A stretch of 64,000 nt of DNA from Flavipsychrobacter sp. (lineage in GTDB: Bacteria; Bacteroidota; Bacteroidia; Chitinophagales; Chitinophagaceae): NCBI GenBank assembly GCA_016786665.1, contig JAEUVZ010000035.1, forward strand, positions 55,157-119,156, in the 5' to 3' direction. The position numbers and the translations under genes were made by a program. This document shows, piece by piece, positions 24,699 to 33,688 of the stretch; position 1 is the stretch's first letter, and each line of letters begins with the position of its first letter. The notes under the pieces are model-generated. The model saw only the letters and a list, made by a program, of their open reading frames with translations, was not told the origin of the DNA and did not search any database.

Positions 24699-25733
24699 AT
24701 GGATACATTGAACCTGGACATTAAAGAGCAATACAGCCGCATAAAGGCGGAACAACCCAAATCGCGCATTCGTGATATAGCGCGCACCATGGGCGTGGGA
24801 GAAGCGCAACTGGTAGCAACCGGCGTAGGCGAAACAGCGGTACGCCTGGAGGGTGACTTCCGCGAGATGATAAAAGAGATTCAGTCGATGGGCAAAGTGA
24901 TGGCCCTGACCCGTAATAATAATGTAGTGCATGAGCGCAAAGGAGTGTACCACAATGTATCCTTTGAAGGCGGCGGCATGGTGGGCCTGGTGCTGGACCC
25001 CGATATAGACCTGCGCCTGTTTATGATGCACTGGAAGTCGGGCTTTGCGGTAAATGAGAACGACCGGAACAGCCTACAGTTCTTTGACAAGAGCGGTGAT
25101 GCCGTACACAAAATATACCTGACCGGCGACAGCGACCTGGAAGCGTATCAGCGGTTTGTAGAAAAATATAAAGCGCCGGAACAAAGCCAGGACCTTACGG
25201 TGTCGGCCTATGAAGCAGAACGCCCTGAGCTGCCTGATACGGACATAGATGTTGCAAGCTTCCGTGAGGGCTGGCTGGGCATGCAAGACACGCATGAGTT
25301 CTTCGGGCTGATGGGCAAGTACCAGTTGAAGCGCACCCAGGCCCTGCGCCTGGCGCCGGAAGGGCATGTGAAACAAGTTCCCAACGACATCGCCCGCCGG
25401 ATACTGGAAGCAGCAGCAGAACGACAGGTGCCTGTAATGGTGTTTGTGGGCAGCAGAGGATGTATACAGATACACACGGGAACGGTAACCAACCTGCTGG
25501 AAACCGGGCCGTGGTTTAATGTGCTGGACCCCGACTTTAACCTGCACCTGAGGCAGGATGCTATTGTGTCGTCGTATGTGGTGAAGAAGCCCAGCGTGGA
25601 TGGCATAGTGACATCGCTGGAGCTGTTTGACGAAAAAGGGGAGATGATCGTCCAGTTTTTTGGGAAACGCAAGCCCGGCATTCCGGAACTGGAAAGCTGG
25701 AGGGCACTGGTGCAAGATGTAGCAGACTTCTAA
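24699..25733 (+). CDS. hmuS: Hemin-degrading/haem-transport factor HmuS
   Basis: A 344-residue cytoplasmic protein with two tandem HmuS/ChuX-type halves (about residues 1-170 and 180-344). Recognisable pieces include RIRDIARTMGVGEAQLVATG, HNVSFEGGGMVGLVLDPDIDLRLFMMHWKSGFAV split over strands, and in the second half VFVGSRGCIQIHTG and WFNVLDPDFNLHLRQDAI. HmuS/ChuS relatives bind haem and release iron or pass haem onward. Conserved His residues in the H-N-V and M-M-H-W segments may ligate haem. It follows hmuV by 14 bp. Confidence 0.92.
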   Translation: MDTLNLDIKEQYSRIKAEQPKSRIRDIARTMGVGEAQLVATGVGETAVRLEGDFREMIKEIQSMGKVMALTRNNNVVHERKGVYHNVSFEGGGMVGLVLDPDIDLRLFMMHWKSGFAVNENDRNSLQFFDKSGDAVHKIYLTGDSDLEAYQRFVEKYKAPEQSQDLTVSAYEAERPELPDTDIDVASFREGWLGMQDTHEFFGLMGKYQLKRTQALRLAPEGHVKQVPNDIARRILEAAAERQVPVMVFVGSRGCIQIHTGTVTNLLETGPWFNVLDPDFNLHLRQDAIVSSYVVKKPSVDGIVTSLELFDEKGEMIVQFFGKRKPGIPELESWRALVQDVADF

Positions 25734-25748
25734 ACAGCAATAAGCGGT

Positions 25749-26075
25749 ATGTGCGGCTATAAGACATTACATAATAATGAAGACGGGTATGTGGTAGCGT
25801 GCCACTGCTGCGGGCATATACAGGTGGCATTTGGCACTACGGCAATGTCGTTTACCCGCGAGCAGTTTTATGACCACATACGGCTGGTAGATGAGTGCTA
25901 CAAGGTTCACTGCCTCACCGCCTTCCGCGACCAGAAGAATGTAACGATACCTACCGTAGCCCGGTCGCTGTCGCTGATATATAGTGTAAATGAACTGAAG
26001 CGGCTGCTGAAGCTGATGATAAATGGAAGAAACAAGCTGGAACACGATAAACTATTCAGGTTTCATGATAACTAG
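25749..26075 (+). CDS. Small conserved CHCC protein in the haem operon
   Basis: A 108-residue cytoplasmic protein. It contains ACHCCGHIQVAFGTTAM (Cys-His-Cys-Cys near residue 20), followed by a helical C-terminal half. The Cys/His cluster could bind zinc, iron or haem. I believe similar proteins recur in Bacteroidota haem loci (a DUF6686-like family), but that name is from memory. It lies between hmuS (15 bp away) and hmuR, whose start overlaps its stop by 11 bp, so it is translationally linked to haem uptake. Function unknown; regulation or iron-release chaperoning are guesses. Confidence 0.7.
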   Translation: MCGYKTLHNNEDGYVVACHCCGHIQVAFGTTAMSFTREQFYDHIRLVDECYKVHCLTAFRDQKNVTIPTVARSLSLIYSVNELKRLLKLMINGRNKLEHDKLFRFHDN

Positions 26076-28110
26076 CAGGCATATATGTATGTGGGTGAGC
26101 ACGCTACTGGCGCCGGTGGCACTGTGGGCGCAGGATACCAGTAAGGCGCGGGTGAAGGGAATAGAAGAAGTAGTAGTGACCGGACAATACGCTCCCGGCG
26201 ACCCTGCGAGGGCGGTGCAGCGCGTGCGGGTGATAGACCGTAAGAAAATAGAACTGATGAACGCCCAGAACCTGAAAGATGTACTGACCAACGAACTGAG
26301 CGTGCGCATCAGCCAGGATAACATACTCGGGTCGGGCATTAGTATGAACGGGCTTTCCGGCCGCAACGTGAAGATACTGGTGGATGGTGTGCCTGTGATA
26401 GGGCGCATGGATGGTGAAATAGATATATCGCAGGTGAACCTGGGCAACATAGAAAGGATAGAGATGATAGAAGGCCCGATGTCGGTAACCTATGGTACCG
26501 ACGCACTTGCGGGAACTATTAATCTCATTACCCGGAAAACACAGTCGGGCATGCTGGAAGGCAATGTCAGCACCTTCTACGAGAGTACCGGCACCTACAA
26601 CCTCCAGGGCCGGGTAGGGTACAGCAAAAAAAAACACAACGCCTCGCTGAATGCCGGCCGTAACTTCTTTGACGGATGGAGCATGGGCGAGCGTCCCTCG
26701 TTCGACTTCAGCCCGCGCATAGCTGACTATACCCGGTACCATCAATGGAAGCCGCGGGAGCAATATTTCCTGAATCTGCAATATGGCTATACATTGGGGA
26801 ATACTACGCTGAACTACAAGGGCGACCTGTTCCAGGAGAAAATCACGAACAGGGGCATTCCGCAGCAACCCTACAACGAGTATGCCTACGATGAATATTA
26901 CCACACCCGCCGAACGGACAATGCTGTTTTCCTTACCAGCAACCTGGAGGGGGGCGGCAAAGTAAACGTGCTGGCCTCGTATAATGACTACAAGCGAACC
27001 AAAGTTTCGTACTACAAAGACCTGGTAACGCTTAATGAACGGCTCACTACCGGGGAAGGCGACCAGGATACTACCCGGTTCAACCAGTTCAATACGAGGG
27101 GGACTTATACCGGCGAACTGGCTGATGGCGTGCTGCGCTACGAAGCCGGGTATGATGTGAACCTGCAGAATGGTACGGGCAGGCGCATTAAGAACCAGGT
27201 ACAGTTTATGGGCGACTACGCCGCCTATGCCAGCGCGGAATACCAGCCGTGGCAACAACTGGTGATACGCCCGGGCCTGCGCTACTCGCACAATACTACA
27301 TACAAGGCACCCCTGATACCATCGCTCAGCCTCCGCTACCGTGTATCGGATAAGATGACCGTGCGTGGCTCTTACAGTAAAGGGTTTCGCGCGCCAGACC
27401 TGAAAGAGCTGTACTTCTACTTCTACGACATTAACCATAATATCAAAGGCAATGAAAACCTGAAAGCGGAGTACTCGGATAATATGAACGCCTCCGTATG
27501 CTATGCTACGGGGATGGACAAGTGGAGCTACAAAATAGACGTGTCGGGGTTTTACAACGATGTTCGTGACCGCATTACGCTGGTGCCTACCGGCAACGGC
27601 ATAGAGTACACCTACATAAACATAGGTGTGTATAAGACAAAAGGATTGCAAGCCAACTTTGAGGCTACTATCCGAAACCTGAAATTAGCTGTTGGCGGTA
27701 TGGTGATGGGATTGTACAACGAAGTTTCGGAGGTGGAAACCTCGGTAGCGAAATTCAGCTATACCCCGGAGGCGCGGGCCAATGCAGCGTACACCCTGGC
27801 TAAGTGGGATGCCACCATAGCACTGTTCTACAAGTATACCGGTAAAATGATCACTTACGGCTATGTGGGCAACGTACTGACGCAGGGCAATATGAATGCA
27901 TACCATACCGCAGACCTGAACCTGTCCAAATCGTTCCTTAAAAAGCGGTTCGCTGTTGGCGTGGGTTGTGAGAACATCTTTAATGTTACGAATGTAAATT
28001 CCCTGCTGATGCCGACATCGGGCGCGCATAGTGGCGGCGGCGGCGCCGTACCTATGTTGAACGGACGCTTGCTGTCGGTAAAACTGGATGTAAAACTATC
28101 AAAGAAATGA
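26065..28110 (+). CDS. hmuR: TonB-dependent haem receptor
   Basis: A 681-residue outer-membrane receptor with signal peptide ending WAQ. There is a TonB-box region near IEEVVVTGQYAPGD, a plug domain (about 40-160, with LKDVLTNELSVRISQDN, GRNVKILVDGVPVIG, IERIEMIEGPMSVTYGTDAL) and a 22-strand barrel. A haem-receptor FRAPDLKELYF motif lies near residue 455 and the chain ends in a Leu/Lys strand. The motif GTDALAGTINLITRK is typical of HmuR/HemR relatives. The ATG at 26065 starts the signal peptide; the open frame continues to 26023 without one. Overlaps the next gene by 4 bp. Confidence 0.92.
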   Translation: MITSRHICMWVSTLLAPVALWAQDTSKARVKGIEEVVVTGQYAPGDPARAVQRVRVIDRKKIELMNAQNLKDVLTNELSVRISQDNILGSGISMNGLSGRNVKILVDGVPVIGRMDGEIDISQVNLGNIERIEMIEGPMSVTYGTDALAGTINLITRKTQSGMLEGNVSTFYESTGTYNLQGRVGYSKKKHNASLNAGRNFFDGWSMGERPSFDFSPRIADYTRYHQWKPREQYFLNLQYGYTLGNTTLNYKGDLFQEKITNRGIPQQPYNEYAYDEYYHTRRTDNAVFLTSNLEGGGKVNVLASYNDYKRTKVSYYKDLVTLNERLTTGEGDQDTTRFNQFNTRGTYTGELADGVLRYEAGYDVNLQNGTGRRIKNQVQFMGDYAAYASAEYQPWQQLVIRPGLRYSHNTTYKAPLIPSLSLRYRVSDKMTVRGSYSKGFRAPDLKELYFYFYDINHNIKGNENLKAEYSDNMNASVCYATGMDKWSYKIDVSGFYNDVRDRITLVPTGNGIEYTYINIGVYKTKGLQANFEATIRNLKLAVGGMVMGLYNEVSEVETSVAKFSYTPEARANAAYTLAKWDATIALFYKYTGKMITYGYVGNVLTQGNMNAYHTADLNLSKSFLKKRFAVGVGCENIFNVTNVNSLLMPTSGAHSGGGGAVPMLNGRLLSVKLDVKLSKK

Positions 28111-29093
28111 GGAGCAGCCTGTTAAGCTATATCGCCGTATCGGCGGCAGTACTAACTATCGCCAGTTGCGTGCGGAAGGAACTGCCAGTGCCGGCCCATG
28201 AGCCCGGAGCTAATGTAACGGCTACGGTGAGCATGGGGGCCGACTACCGCTGGCAATACTTTTACGACCTGGAGACCAACACTGTAGTAGGCAAGAACCT
28301 GAAGGATAGCTGGAACCTGGGGTTTGAGACCTCGAGGGATGGCTACCGGGTAATATTGAATACCGCCCTGCCTATGTTTGCCTATCCCACCGGGAAGACC
28401 GCGTTCGGCAGCGTGGTAATGGCCGATACCGCCGGAAGAAAGAAATGGGATTCGCCCACCGGATCGCCTGACAGCACCGCCATTGGCGACTGGCGCGCAT
28501 CGGGACAAGTATATATTATAGACCGGGGGTACAGTGCCGACCTGATACACCAGGGATACCGCAAGGTGCAGTTCCTAACCGTTGACGAAAGCAGGTATAG
28601 CGTTCGCATTGCCCGGATGAACGGCAGCGACGAGGTAGTAATAGATGTGCCTAAAGACAGCCTATACAATTTTACCTTCCTGTCGCTGGATGCCTCGCCT
28701 GCCGTAGTGCAGGCCGAACCACCCAGGGATAAATGGGACCTGGTGTTTACCCAGTACACCCATATATTCTACGACCTGAATGAACCCTACCTGGTAACAG
28801 GGTGCCTGCTGAACCGGTTCAGCACTGCCGCGGTAATGGATAGCACGGTGGGCTACGCGGATATTACCTATACTTCCGCGCAGGGATATAGCCTGTCCCC
28901 GTTTATTAATACGATAGGCTATGACTGGAAGACGGTAGGCTCTACCGGTGGTGGCGGCAGCGACTATAAGGTACACATACACATGAACTACATCATCCGC
29001 ACCTCTTCGCAAAGCTATTTCAAGCTGCGCTTTATCGACTTCTACGATAATAAAGTGAAGGGTAATCCTAAATGGGAGTTCCAGAAACTTTAG
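28107..29093 (+). CDS. hmuY: HmuY-family haem-binding lipoprotein
   Basis: A 328-residue lipoprotein with lipobox TIASC. The mature protein is a HmuY domain homologous to the protein encoded at 20624, with shared WDLVFTQY, PYLVTGCLL and TIGYDWKTV motifs, but it has no T9SS domain. HmuY lipoproteins of Porphyromonas bind haem on the cell surface and hand it to HmuR. The ATGA overlap with hmuR places it as the last gene of the operon. It converges on the DUF1801 gene with a 4-bp gap, so transcription probably ends inside or beyond that gene. Confidence 0.85.
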   Translation: MRSSLLSYIAVSAAVLTIASCVRKELPVPAHEPGANVTATVSMGADYRWQYFYDLETNTVVGKNLKDSWNLGFETSRDGYRVILNTALPMFAYPTGKTAFGSVVMADTAGRKKWDSPTGSPDSTAIGDWRASGQVYIIDRGYSADLIHQGYRKVQFLTVDESRYSVRIARMNGSDEVVIDVPKDSLYNFTFLSLDASPAVVQAEPPRDKWDLVFTQYTHIFYDLNEPYLVTGCLLNRFSTAAVMDSTVGYADITYTSAQGYSLSPFINTIGYDWKTVGSTGGGGSDYKVHIHMNYIIRTSSQSYFKLRFIDFYDNKVKGNPKWEFQKL

Positions 29094-29097
29094 TGCG

Positions 29098-29613
29098 TCA
29101 GTTCTTACGTTTCAGCGAGATCTCTATAAGGCTTTTCAGCACCTTCGTATCCACATCTGCCAGCTTGCTGATGTAGAGGCAGCCCACGCCGGTTTTGTGC
29201 TTGCCCAGTTTTTCCAATGCGGCAGCATGCTCTTTTATATTCATGGTGAGGTAGAGCGATATGTTGGCTTTACGGGGAGAGAAGCCTATGCGCAGCCAGT
29301 CGACTTCGCGACCGGTGGCGGGGCTTGTATAGCGCACGTTCCCAAACCCTACCAGTGAGGCTCCCCACATTTTGGGTTCTTCCTTGCTTGCTTTCTTCAT
29401 CATTTCCAGTATAGCGAAGCTGTCTTTCCTTTTTTGCTCATCGGCCACCTGGTTCAGGAAGTCTTCTACGCTGGCGTTGTTTTCCTTCGTCTTTATTTCC
29501 GCGAGCTTGCTCTTTTTAGGTTTTGTCGCTGTTTTGGCAACCGCTGCATCTTCCGTTGTTGCCGATTTTGCCTTTTTAACGCCCGCAGCTTTTGTTGCTT
29601 TTTTGTCGGCCAT
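29098..29613 (-). CDS. DUF1801 protein with Ala/Lys-rich N-terminus
   Basis: A 171-residue protein. Residues 1-55 are a low-complexity Ala/Lys/Thr tail (DNA-binding-like), and residues about 60-171 are a DUF1801 domain (VEDFLNQVADEQKRKDSFAI, MWGASLVGFGNVRYTSPATG, SLYLTMNIKEHAAALEKLGKH). DUF1801 is a small alpha/beta fold of unknown function. The ATG at 29613 (MADKKATKAAGVKK) is preferred; a frame open to 29733 overlaps the divergent gene. Confidence 0.85.
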   Translation of the reverse strand: MADKKATKAAGVKKAKSATTEDAAVAKTATKPKKSKLAEIKTKENNASVEDFLNQVADEQKRKDSFAILEMMKKASKEEPKMWGASLVGFGNVRYTSPATGREVDWLRIGFSPRKANISLYLTMNIKEHAAALEKLGKHKTGVGCLYISKLADVDTKVLKSLIEISLKRKN

Positions 29614-29691
29614 AGCTGTTGAATTTTGATGACTGGTACTACGAAAATATTGAATTTCCCGAAGCGGCCGCTTATTTGTATTTTCAAGAAA

Positions 29692-30420
29692 ATGAACCAG
29701 GCTCCTGTAAGCATATACGACGCCGTTTACCAAGGGGTAAAGCGCGTGATATTACCCGCCCGGCTTATCAGGTCGGCTGGCTGGCTGCTGTGCCTGGTAC
29801 TGCTGGTGGTGTCGTTCTCGTGGTGGCATTTACTGCTGATACCCCTGGGTATCGTGATTTCGGTACTATACTCTGTACGGGCTACCACACGCTGGCGTGT
29901 ATGGGCGTATGCGCATGTGGCGGATATACACCAGTTTCAGCGCACTGCAGAACTGTGCAACCTGCTGAGCATCCGCTCCTACGACCGGGTACCATCGCAC
30001 CTGGGCAACGTGCAGCGTGAGCGGCTTATAGCACTACAGCGGCGATTTGATGAAGAGCCCGTCTTTGCTGATGACCCTGCATACCCGGAGGAGACCGCTA
30101 TATACCCGGCTGGGTTTTTCGGTGCCGGTGAACAGGCAAAACTGGTGTTCAGTGAGAAGGGGATATGGGTGGATACCTATGGTTTGTACACTTGGGATGA
30201 GATAAGTAATGAGCGCCTGGCTCCCATTGGTTTCCGGAGTTTTAATTTACGGTGGGGTACCTATGTGCCCGCCGGTACGCAATATCACCTTCGTTTCGAT
30301 ACGCCGCATCGCTCCATAGACCTGCCCGTTCATAGCCTGGATACCGCCGCCTGGAAGCTGGACCTGTTGCTGTACCTATACCAGGGCCGTTACCGTCGGA
30401 GTAAGTTATTGCCATCGTGA
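29692..30420 (+). CDS. Membrane protein with cytoplasmic domain, unknown function
   Basis: A 242-residue protein with two adjacent transmembrane helices (about residues 28-70) and a soluble C-terminal part rich in aromatic and basic residues. The segment FSEKGIWVDTYGLYTWDEISNERL resembles the strand pattern of PH-like/YcxB-type domains attached to small membrane anchors, which is a weak match. The ATG at 29692 gives a normal N-terminus; a longer frame starts at 29626. It is divergent from the DUF1801 gene and converges on the GT9 gene. Confidence 0.65.
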   Translation: MNQAPVSIYDAVYQGVKRVILPARLIRSAGWLLCLVLLVVSFSWWHLLLIPLGIVISVLYSVRATTRWRVWAYAHVADIHQFQRTAELCNLLSIRSYDRVPSHLGNVQRERLIALQRRFDEEPVFADDPAYPEETAIYPAGFFGAGEQAKLVFSEKGIWVDTYGLYTWDEISNERLAPIGFRSFNLRWGTYVPAGTQYHLRFDTPHRSIDLPVHSLDTAAWKLDLLLYLYQGRYRRSKLLPS

Positions 30421-30430
30421 GCGGGGGATG

Positions 30431-31435
30431 CTATGCCGGCAGGGTAGCCAGTAGCTGCTGGCTGGTAATTTCCATAGCACAACGGAAGTGCCCTTCGGGA
30501 CAGGCTTTGTGTCCGTGCAGGCCACAGGGCCGGCAGTAGAGGGGCGATGCGAGCTGGACGATGTGTGCATCGTCGCCCAGCGGGCCAAAACCAAAGGATG
30601 GGACGGTAGAGCAATATACCGCGGTAACGGGCGCCTGCACCGCACTGCAAAAATGCATCGGCGCCGAATCGTTTACATAATTCATGACCGCATCTTTCAT
30701 CAATGCTGCCGACTGGAGGAAATCGAGCTGGCCACAAAGATTCTCTATGTTTTTTCTGCGGGAAGCCTCTATCAACTGGTTGGCCAGGGTTACATCGGAA
30801 GGGGCGCCCAGCAGGTAAACGGTAAGGTTGCCGGGAAGCGCCGTGATGAAGGATACCCATTTTTCCGCCGGGAACTGCTTGGTGAACCAAACAGATGAAG
30901 GGGCAATACAAATGTACGGTTTGCCTTTCCACGCTTTTACCCGCTCATAGTCGGCAGGTGTAGGGTAGAGTGCGGGGTGCATGGCCTGCTTGTCGGTCAG
31001 TTCCTGTACCAGTAGCTGGTTACGCTGTGTTTCGTGCAGGTAAGGCCCAGCGGCACTTTCGGCAATGATGTGCGGGTACTTATGGGTATAGGCAACGGAA
31101 AGCGGATTTTTGTCGAATCCTGATTTGAACTTAGCCCCCGACAGCAGGCATACCAGCCCGGAACTGGCAAAGCGGTGCGGGTTAATGACCGCATCGTACC
31201 GCTCCTTTCGTATCTCCCGGCACAGGCGCAGCAGGTTGGGTATCTTCCGTTCTTTTTTGTTCCAAACCCACACTTTATGGATAAACGGATGGTCGCGAAG
31301 CAAGCCTTCGTTCCCTTTGCGGAGCAGGAAGTCTATCTGCGTACCGGGATAGCGCGCGTGCAGCTTTTCCGCCAACGCGGTAGCCAGTACCACATCGCCT
31401 ATAAAGGAGGTTTGAATTATGAGGAATTTCTTCAT
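30431..31435 (-). CDS. Glycosyltransferase family 9 (heptosyltransferase-like)
   Basis: A 334-residue GT-B enzyme. The N-terminus LIIQTSFIGDVVLATALAEK is the standard GT9 start. ICIAPSSVWFTKQFPAEKW and VNDSAPMHFCSAVQAPVTAV in the C-lobe correspond to the ADP-heptose-binding segments of WaaF/WaaC. Cys residues near the end (CRPCGLHGHKACPEG) are also usual. It would add heptose or a related sugar to lipid A-core in the cytoplasm. No other LPS gene adjoins it, and the stop faces the convergent gene by 10 bp. Confidence 0.88.
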   Translation of the reverse strand: MKKFLIIQTSFIGDVVLATALAEKLHARYPGTQIDFLLRKGNEGLLRDHPFIHKVWVWNKKERKIPNLLRLCREIRKERYDAVINPHRFASSGLVCLLSGAKFKSGFDKNPLSVAYTHKYPHIIAESAAGPYLHETQRNQLLVQELTDKQAMHPALYPTPADYERVKAWKGKPYICIAPSSVWFTKQFPAEKWVSFITALPGNLTVYLLGAPSDVTLANQLIEASRRKNIENLCGQLDFLQSAALMKDAVMNYVNDSAPMHFCSAVQAPVTAVYCSTVPSFGFGPLGDDAHIVQLASPLYCRPCGLHGHKACPEGHFRCAMEITSQQLLATLPA

Positions 31436-31525
31436 CCGCGTATGTCGCCAGCCTTTCAGCAGGAATTTTAGAATGTCCTGCGTTGTTTTAGTCTTTGAGT
31501 GCGCGGCTGCAAAATAAAGGTTTCT

Positions 31526-32116
31526 TTACTCTTTCGGAGCCTGTCGCCTTACATATTTGGTGAGTACTACTATCATCTGGCCCTCTATCCTTCCTTCTAT
31601 CTGCTCCGTGTTGTCTTTTACCAGGTGGATGTTCTTTATTACGGTTCCCACTTTTGCGTTCAGCGTAGTACCTTTTACATCCAGCGATTTGGTCAGCACC
31701 ACCGCATCGCCGTTGTGCAGTTGCGCGCCAAAGGCATCCCTGTGGAGGTCTACCGAGGCGTCATTTTCGTGGTCTCCGCTCGATTTTGCCCATTGCAGGC
31801 GTTCATCGTCCAGGTACATCATGTCCAGGTTCTCTGCCGCCCAGGTTTCGTCTTTCATCCGGTTCAGCATTCTCCAGCTTACTACCTGTATGCCCGGCAC
31901 TTCGCTCCACATAGCAGTAGAGAGTACTTTCCAGTGGTTTTTGTCCAGCTCTTCCTGTTTTTCTATCTGCGCCTGGCACTTGCCGCATATCAGTATGTTA
32001 TTCTCCTCGTATCCGCCGGTTTGCGGGGGTACTTCATATACATTCAGCTTTCCCTGCGCTTCACAAAGCTCGCATTTGCCACCACTGCGTTGGGCCAGTT
32101 TTTCTTCCAGTTTCAT
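31526..32116 (-). CDS. PhnA/YjdM-family protein
   Basis: A 196-residue protein. A zinc-ribbon (CELCEAQGKL ... ICGKCQAQI, about residues 15-50) is followed by a helical spacer and the C-terminal PhnA domain with LHNGDAVVLTKSLDVKGTTL and GTVIKNIHL. The family is named after the phn operon but does not itself degrade phosphonates; its role is unsettled. No phosphonate genes lie nearby. It is divergent from the AI-2E permease across a gap holding two palindromes. Confidence 0.88.
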   Translation of the reverse strand: MKLEEKLAQRSGGKCELCEAQGKLNVYEVPPQTGGYEENNILICGKCQAQIEKQEELDKNHWKVLSTAMWSEVPGIQVVSWRMLNRMKDETWAAENLDMMYLDDERLQWAKSSGDHENDASVDLHRDAFGAQLHNGDAVVLTKSLDVKGTTLNAKVGTVIKNIHLVKDNTEQIEGRIEGQMIVVLTKYVRRQAPKE

Positions 32117-32177
32117 AATTCCGATTGAGGCGCGAAGATAATTTTATTAATTCATCCCTTTTCCCGTTATGCACCCG

Positions 32178-32195
32178 CGATGACGAGCGTCATCG
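32178..32195. promoter_or_regulatory. Palindrome CGATGACG-AG-CGTCATCG
   Basis: A perfect 8-bp-arm palindrome in the 151-bp gap between the divergent phnA-like and AI-2E permease genes. It could be an operator or a transcript stem-loop. Confidence 0.4.
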
Positions 32196-32239
32196 GTTGG
32201 GGCACTGCTGATTACCGAGGCTTTTTTCTAATTTAGGTA

Positions 32240-32263
32240 CTATTGCGCTGAAAACAGCAATAG
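32240..32263 (+). promoter_or_regulatory. Stem-loop just before the permease start
   Basis: CTATTGC pairs with GCAATAG around a loop that can itself form GCTG/CAGC. It ends 4 nt before the ATG at 32268 and could limit ribosome access. Confidence 0.35.
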
Positions 32264-32267
32264 CCAT

Positions 32268-33317
32268 ATGATGTTAGCCCCCGATACCGGCACCCGGACA
32301 GGCAAAGTGCTTTATGCACTGCAGGTAGTGTTCTTTGGCGCCGCAATACTGTACTTCGGGCGTACCCTGTTCATCCCGGCATCGTTCGGGTTGCTGGTGG
32401 CTATTGTTATGTATCCCGTCAGCAAGTGGCTGGAACGCAGGCGGTGGCCCCGGTCGCTGGCCATCAGCCTGTGCCTTACCCTGGTAGTGGGCGTGTTTGG
32501 GCTGCTCATCTGGCTGCTCAGCCTGGAGATGAGCTACCTGGTACACGATATTCCCGCGCTGGCCGCCCGGCTGAGCGAACTCTCCCCGGGTTTCCAGCAG
32601 TGGATATATGAAAACCTGGGCATCCCTTATGCGGTGCAGCAAGAGTGGCTGGCGAGGATAACAGGCGATTTGCAAGGCAGCATTACCGGTGCTATCAGCA
32701 GCACCCTCAACGCCACGCTCGATACGGTCTTTATGCTGATAATGATACCCGTGTTCGCCGCACTATTCCTGTACCAGCGGGAAGCGTTCGTCCGTTTCCT
32801 GGAGCTGGCCACCGGCAAGGCGTTCCGGGGAAAGCTGCACCTCATTCTCCGGCAGACCTCAGCCACCTATTTTGGCTTCATCAAGGGCACGGCGATGGTG
32901 TACCTGATTGTTGGGGTGCTTAACAGCATAGGCCTGCTGGCGCTGGGCATTCCGCACGCGATACTCTATGGAATGCTTACCGCCTTTATGACCGTGATAC
33001 CGTATGTAGGTATCCTCATCAGCGCTTTGCTGCCCATCTCTACCGCAATAATCACCAAAGATTCTATGTGGTACCCGGCAGGTATTATAGGCATCTTCGG
33101 TTTCGTGCAGTACCTGGAGGCCAATGTTATTTTTCCCAGGGTGGTGGCTACCCAGCTGAATGTGAGCACCTGGGCTACGCTGGTAGCTATTATAGCCGGT
33201 ACCATACTATGGGGAGTAGCGGGCATGATACTGTTCATACCGTTTGTGGCCATCTTCAAAATAGTGAGCGACCATGTGGAGGAATGGAAGGCGGTGAACG
33301 TGCTGCTGAGCCGATGA
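32268..33317 (+). CDS. AI-2E/PerM-family permease
   Basis: A 349-residue membrane protein with about eight helices and the typical layout: two N-terminal helices (AAILYFGRTLFIPASFGLLV), a periplasmic segment, then conserved KGTAMVYLIVGVLNSIGLLALG, MTVIPYVGILISALLP and WGVAGMILFIPFVAIFKIV. The family includes the autoinducer-2 exporter TqsA and Na+/H+-type antiporters, so the substrate cannot be assigned. It starts at an ATG-ATG pair; either may be used. Confidence 0.88.
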   Translation: MMLAPDTGTRTGKVLYALQVVFFGAAILYFGRTLFIPASFGLLVAIVMYPVSKWLERRRWPRSLAISLCLTLVVGVFGLLIWLLSLEMSYLVHDIPALAARLSELSPGFQQWIYENLGIPYAVQQEWLARITGDLQGSITGAISSTLNATLDTVFMLIMIPVFAALFLYQREAFVRFLELATGKAFRGKLHLILRQTSATYFGFIKGTAMVYLIVGVLNSIGLLALGIPHAILYGMLTAFMTVIPYVGILISALLPISTAIITKDSMWYPAGIIGIFGFVQYLEANVIFPRVVATQLNVSTWATLVAIIAGTILWGVAGMILFIPFVAIFKIVSDHVEEWKAVNVLLSR

Positions 33318-33441
33318 TGCACCGGCATGCAGTATTCTTTCCCGGCAAACGGGGAAGGAATAAAAACCAACCCACCGGGACCGGGGCATTATGATATATC
33401 CCTGATTTTTTATTACTTTGAAACTTGTAAAGAAACCGGAA

Positions 33442-33627
33442 ATGAAAAAACTATTATTTGTCGCTATTGCTTTGGTTGCCTTGTCTTCTTGCGAAAAGCA
33501 GCGTGTCTGCTCGTGCAAGTATCCTGGTAATGTGAACAGGCACGAGATATATAACTACAACGAAGCGGAATGCCTGGCCTACGAGGGGCTTTCTCCCGGG
33601 CGGGAATGCGAGTATGACGAAAAATAA
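33442..33627 (+). CDS. Very small Cys-rich lipoprotein
   Basis: A 61-residue lipoprotein with signal peptide and lipobox ALSSC. The mature 43 residues contain four further Cys (VCSCKY, ECLAYEG, RECEYD), suggesting disulfides. No known family. The ATG at 33442 begins the signal; an upstream in-frame ATG at 33418 is less likely. It is followed by a good terminator, so it is a monocistronic gene. Confidence 0.7.
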   Translation: MKKLLFVAIALVALSSCEKQRVCSCKYPGNVNRHEIYNYNEAECLAYEGLSPGRECEYDEK

Positions 33628-33637
33628 TTTCTGAAGG

Positions 33638-33664
33638 AAAGCCCTCGCTGTTGCGGGGGCTTTT
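33638..33664 (+). terminator. Rho-independent terminator
   Basis: AAAGCCCTCGC pairs with GCGGGGGCTTT (one T-G pair) around TGTT, followed by TTTTACTTTA. It overlaps the likely -33 region of the next promoter. Confidence 0.8.
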
Positions 33665-33671
33665 ACTTTAC

Positions 33672-33679
33672 TATCTTTG
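33672..33679 (+). promoter_or_regulatory. -7 element TATCTTTG
   Basis: An exact TAnnTTTG match with GTTG 18 bp upstream (33650-33653), inside the terminator stem. The ATG at 33689 lies 9 bp downstream, so this element rules out the in-frame TTG at 33677 as the start. Confidence 0.6.
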
Positions 33680-33688
33680 CCCCGCTTT

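Noticed and set aside
26104..27651. Minus-strand open frame of 515 residues
   Set aside because: Shadow of hmuR, which has intact plug and barrel motifs. Long shadows are frequent here because of the GC-rich codon third positions.
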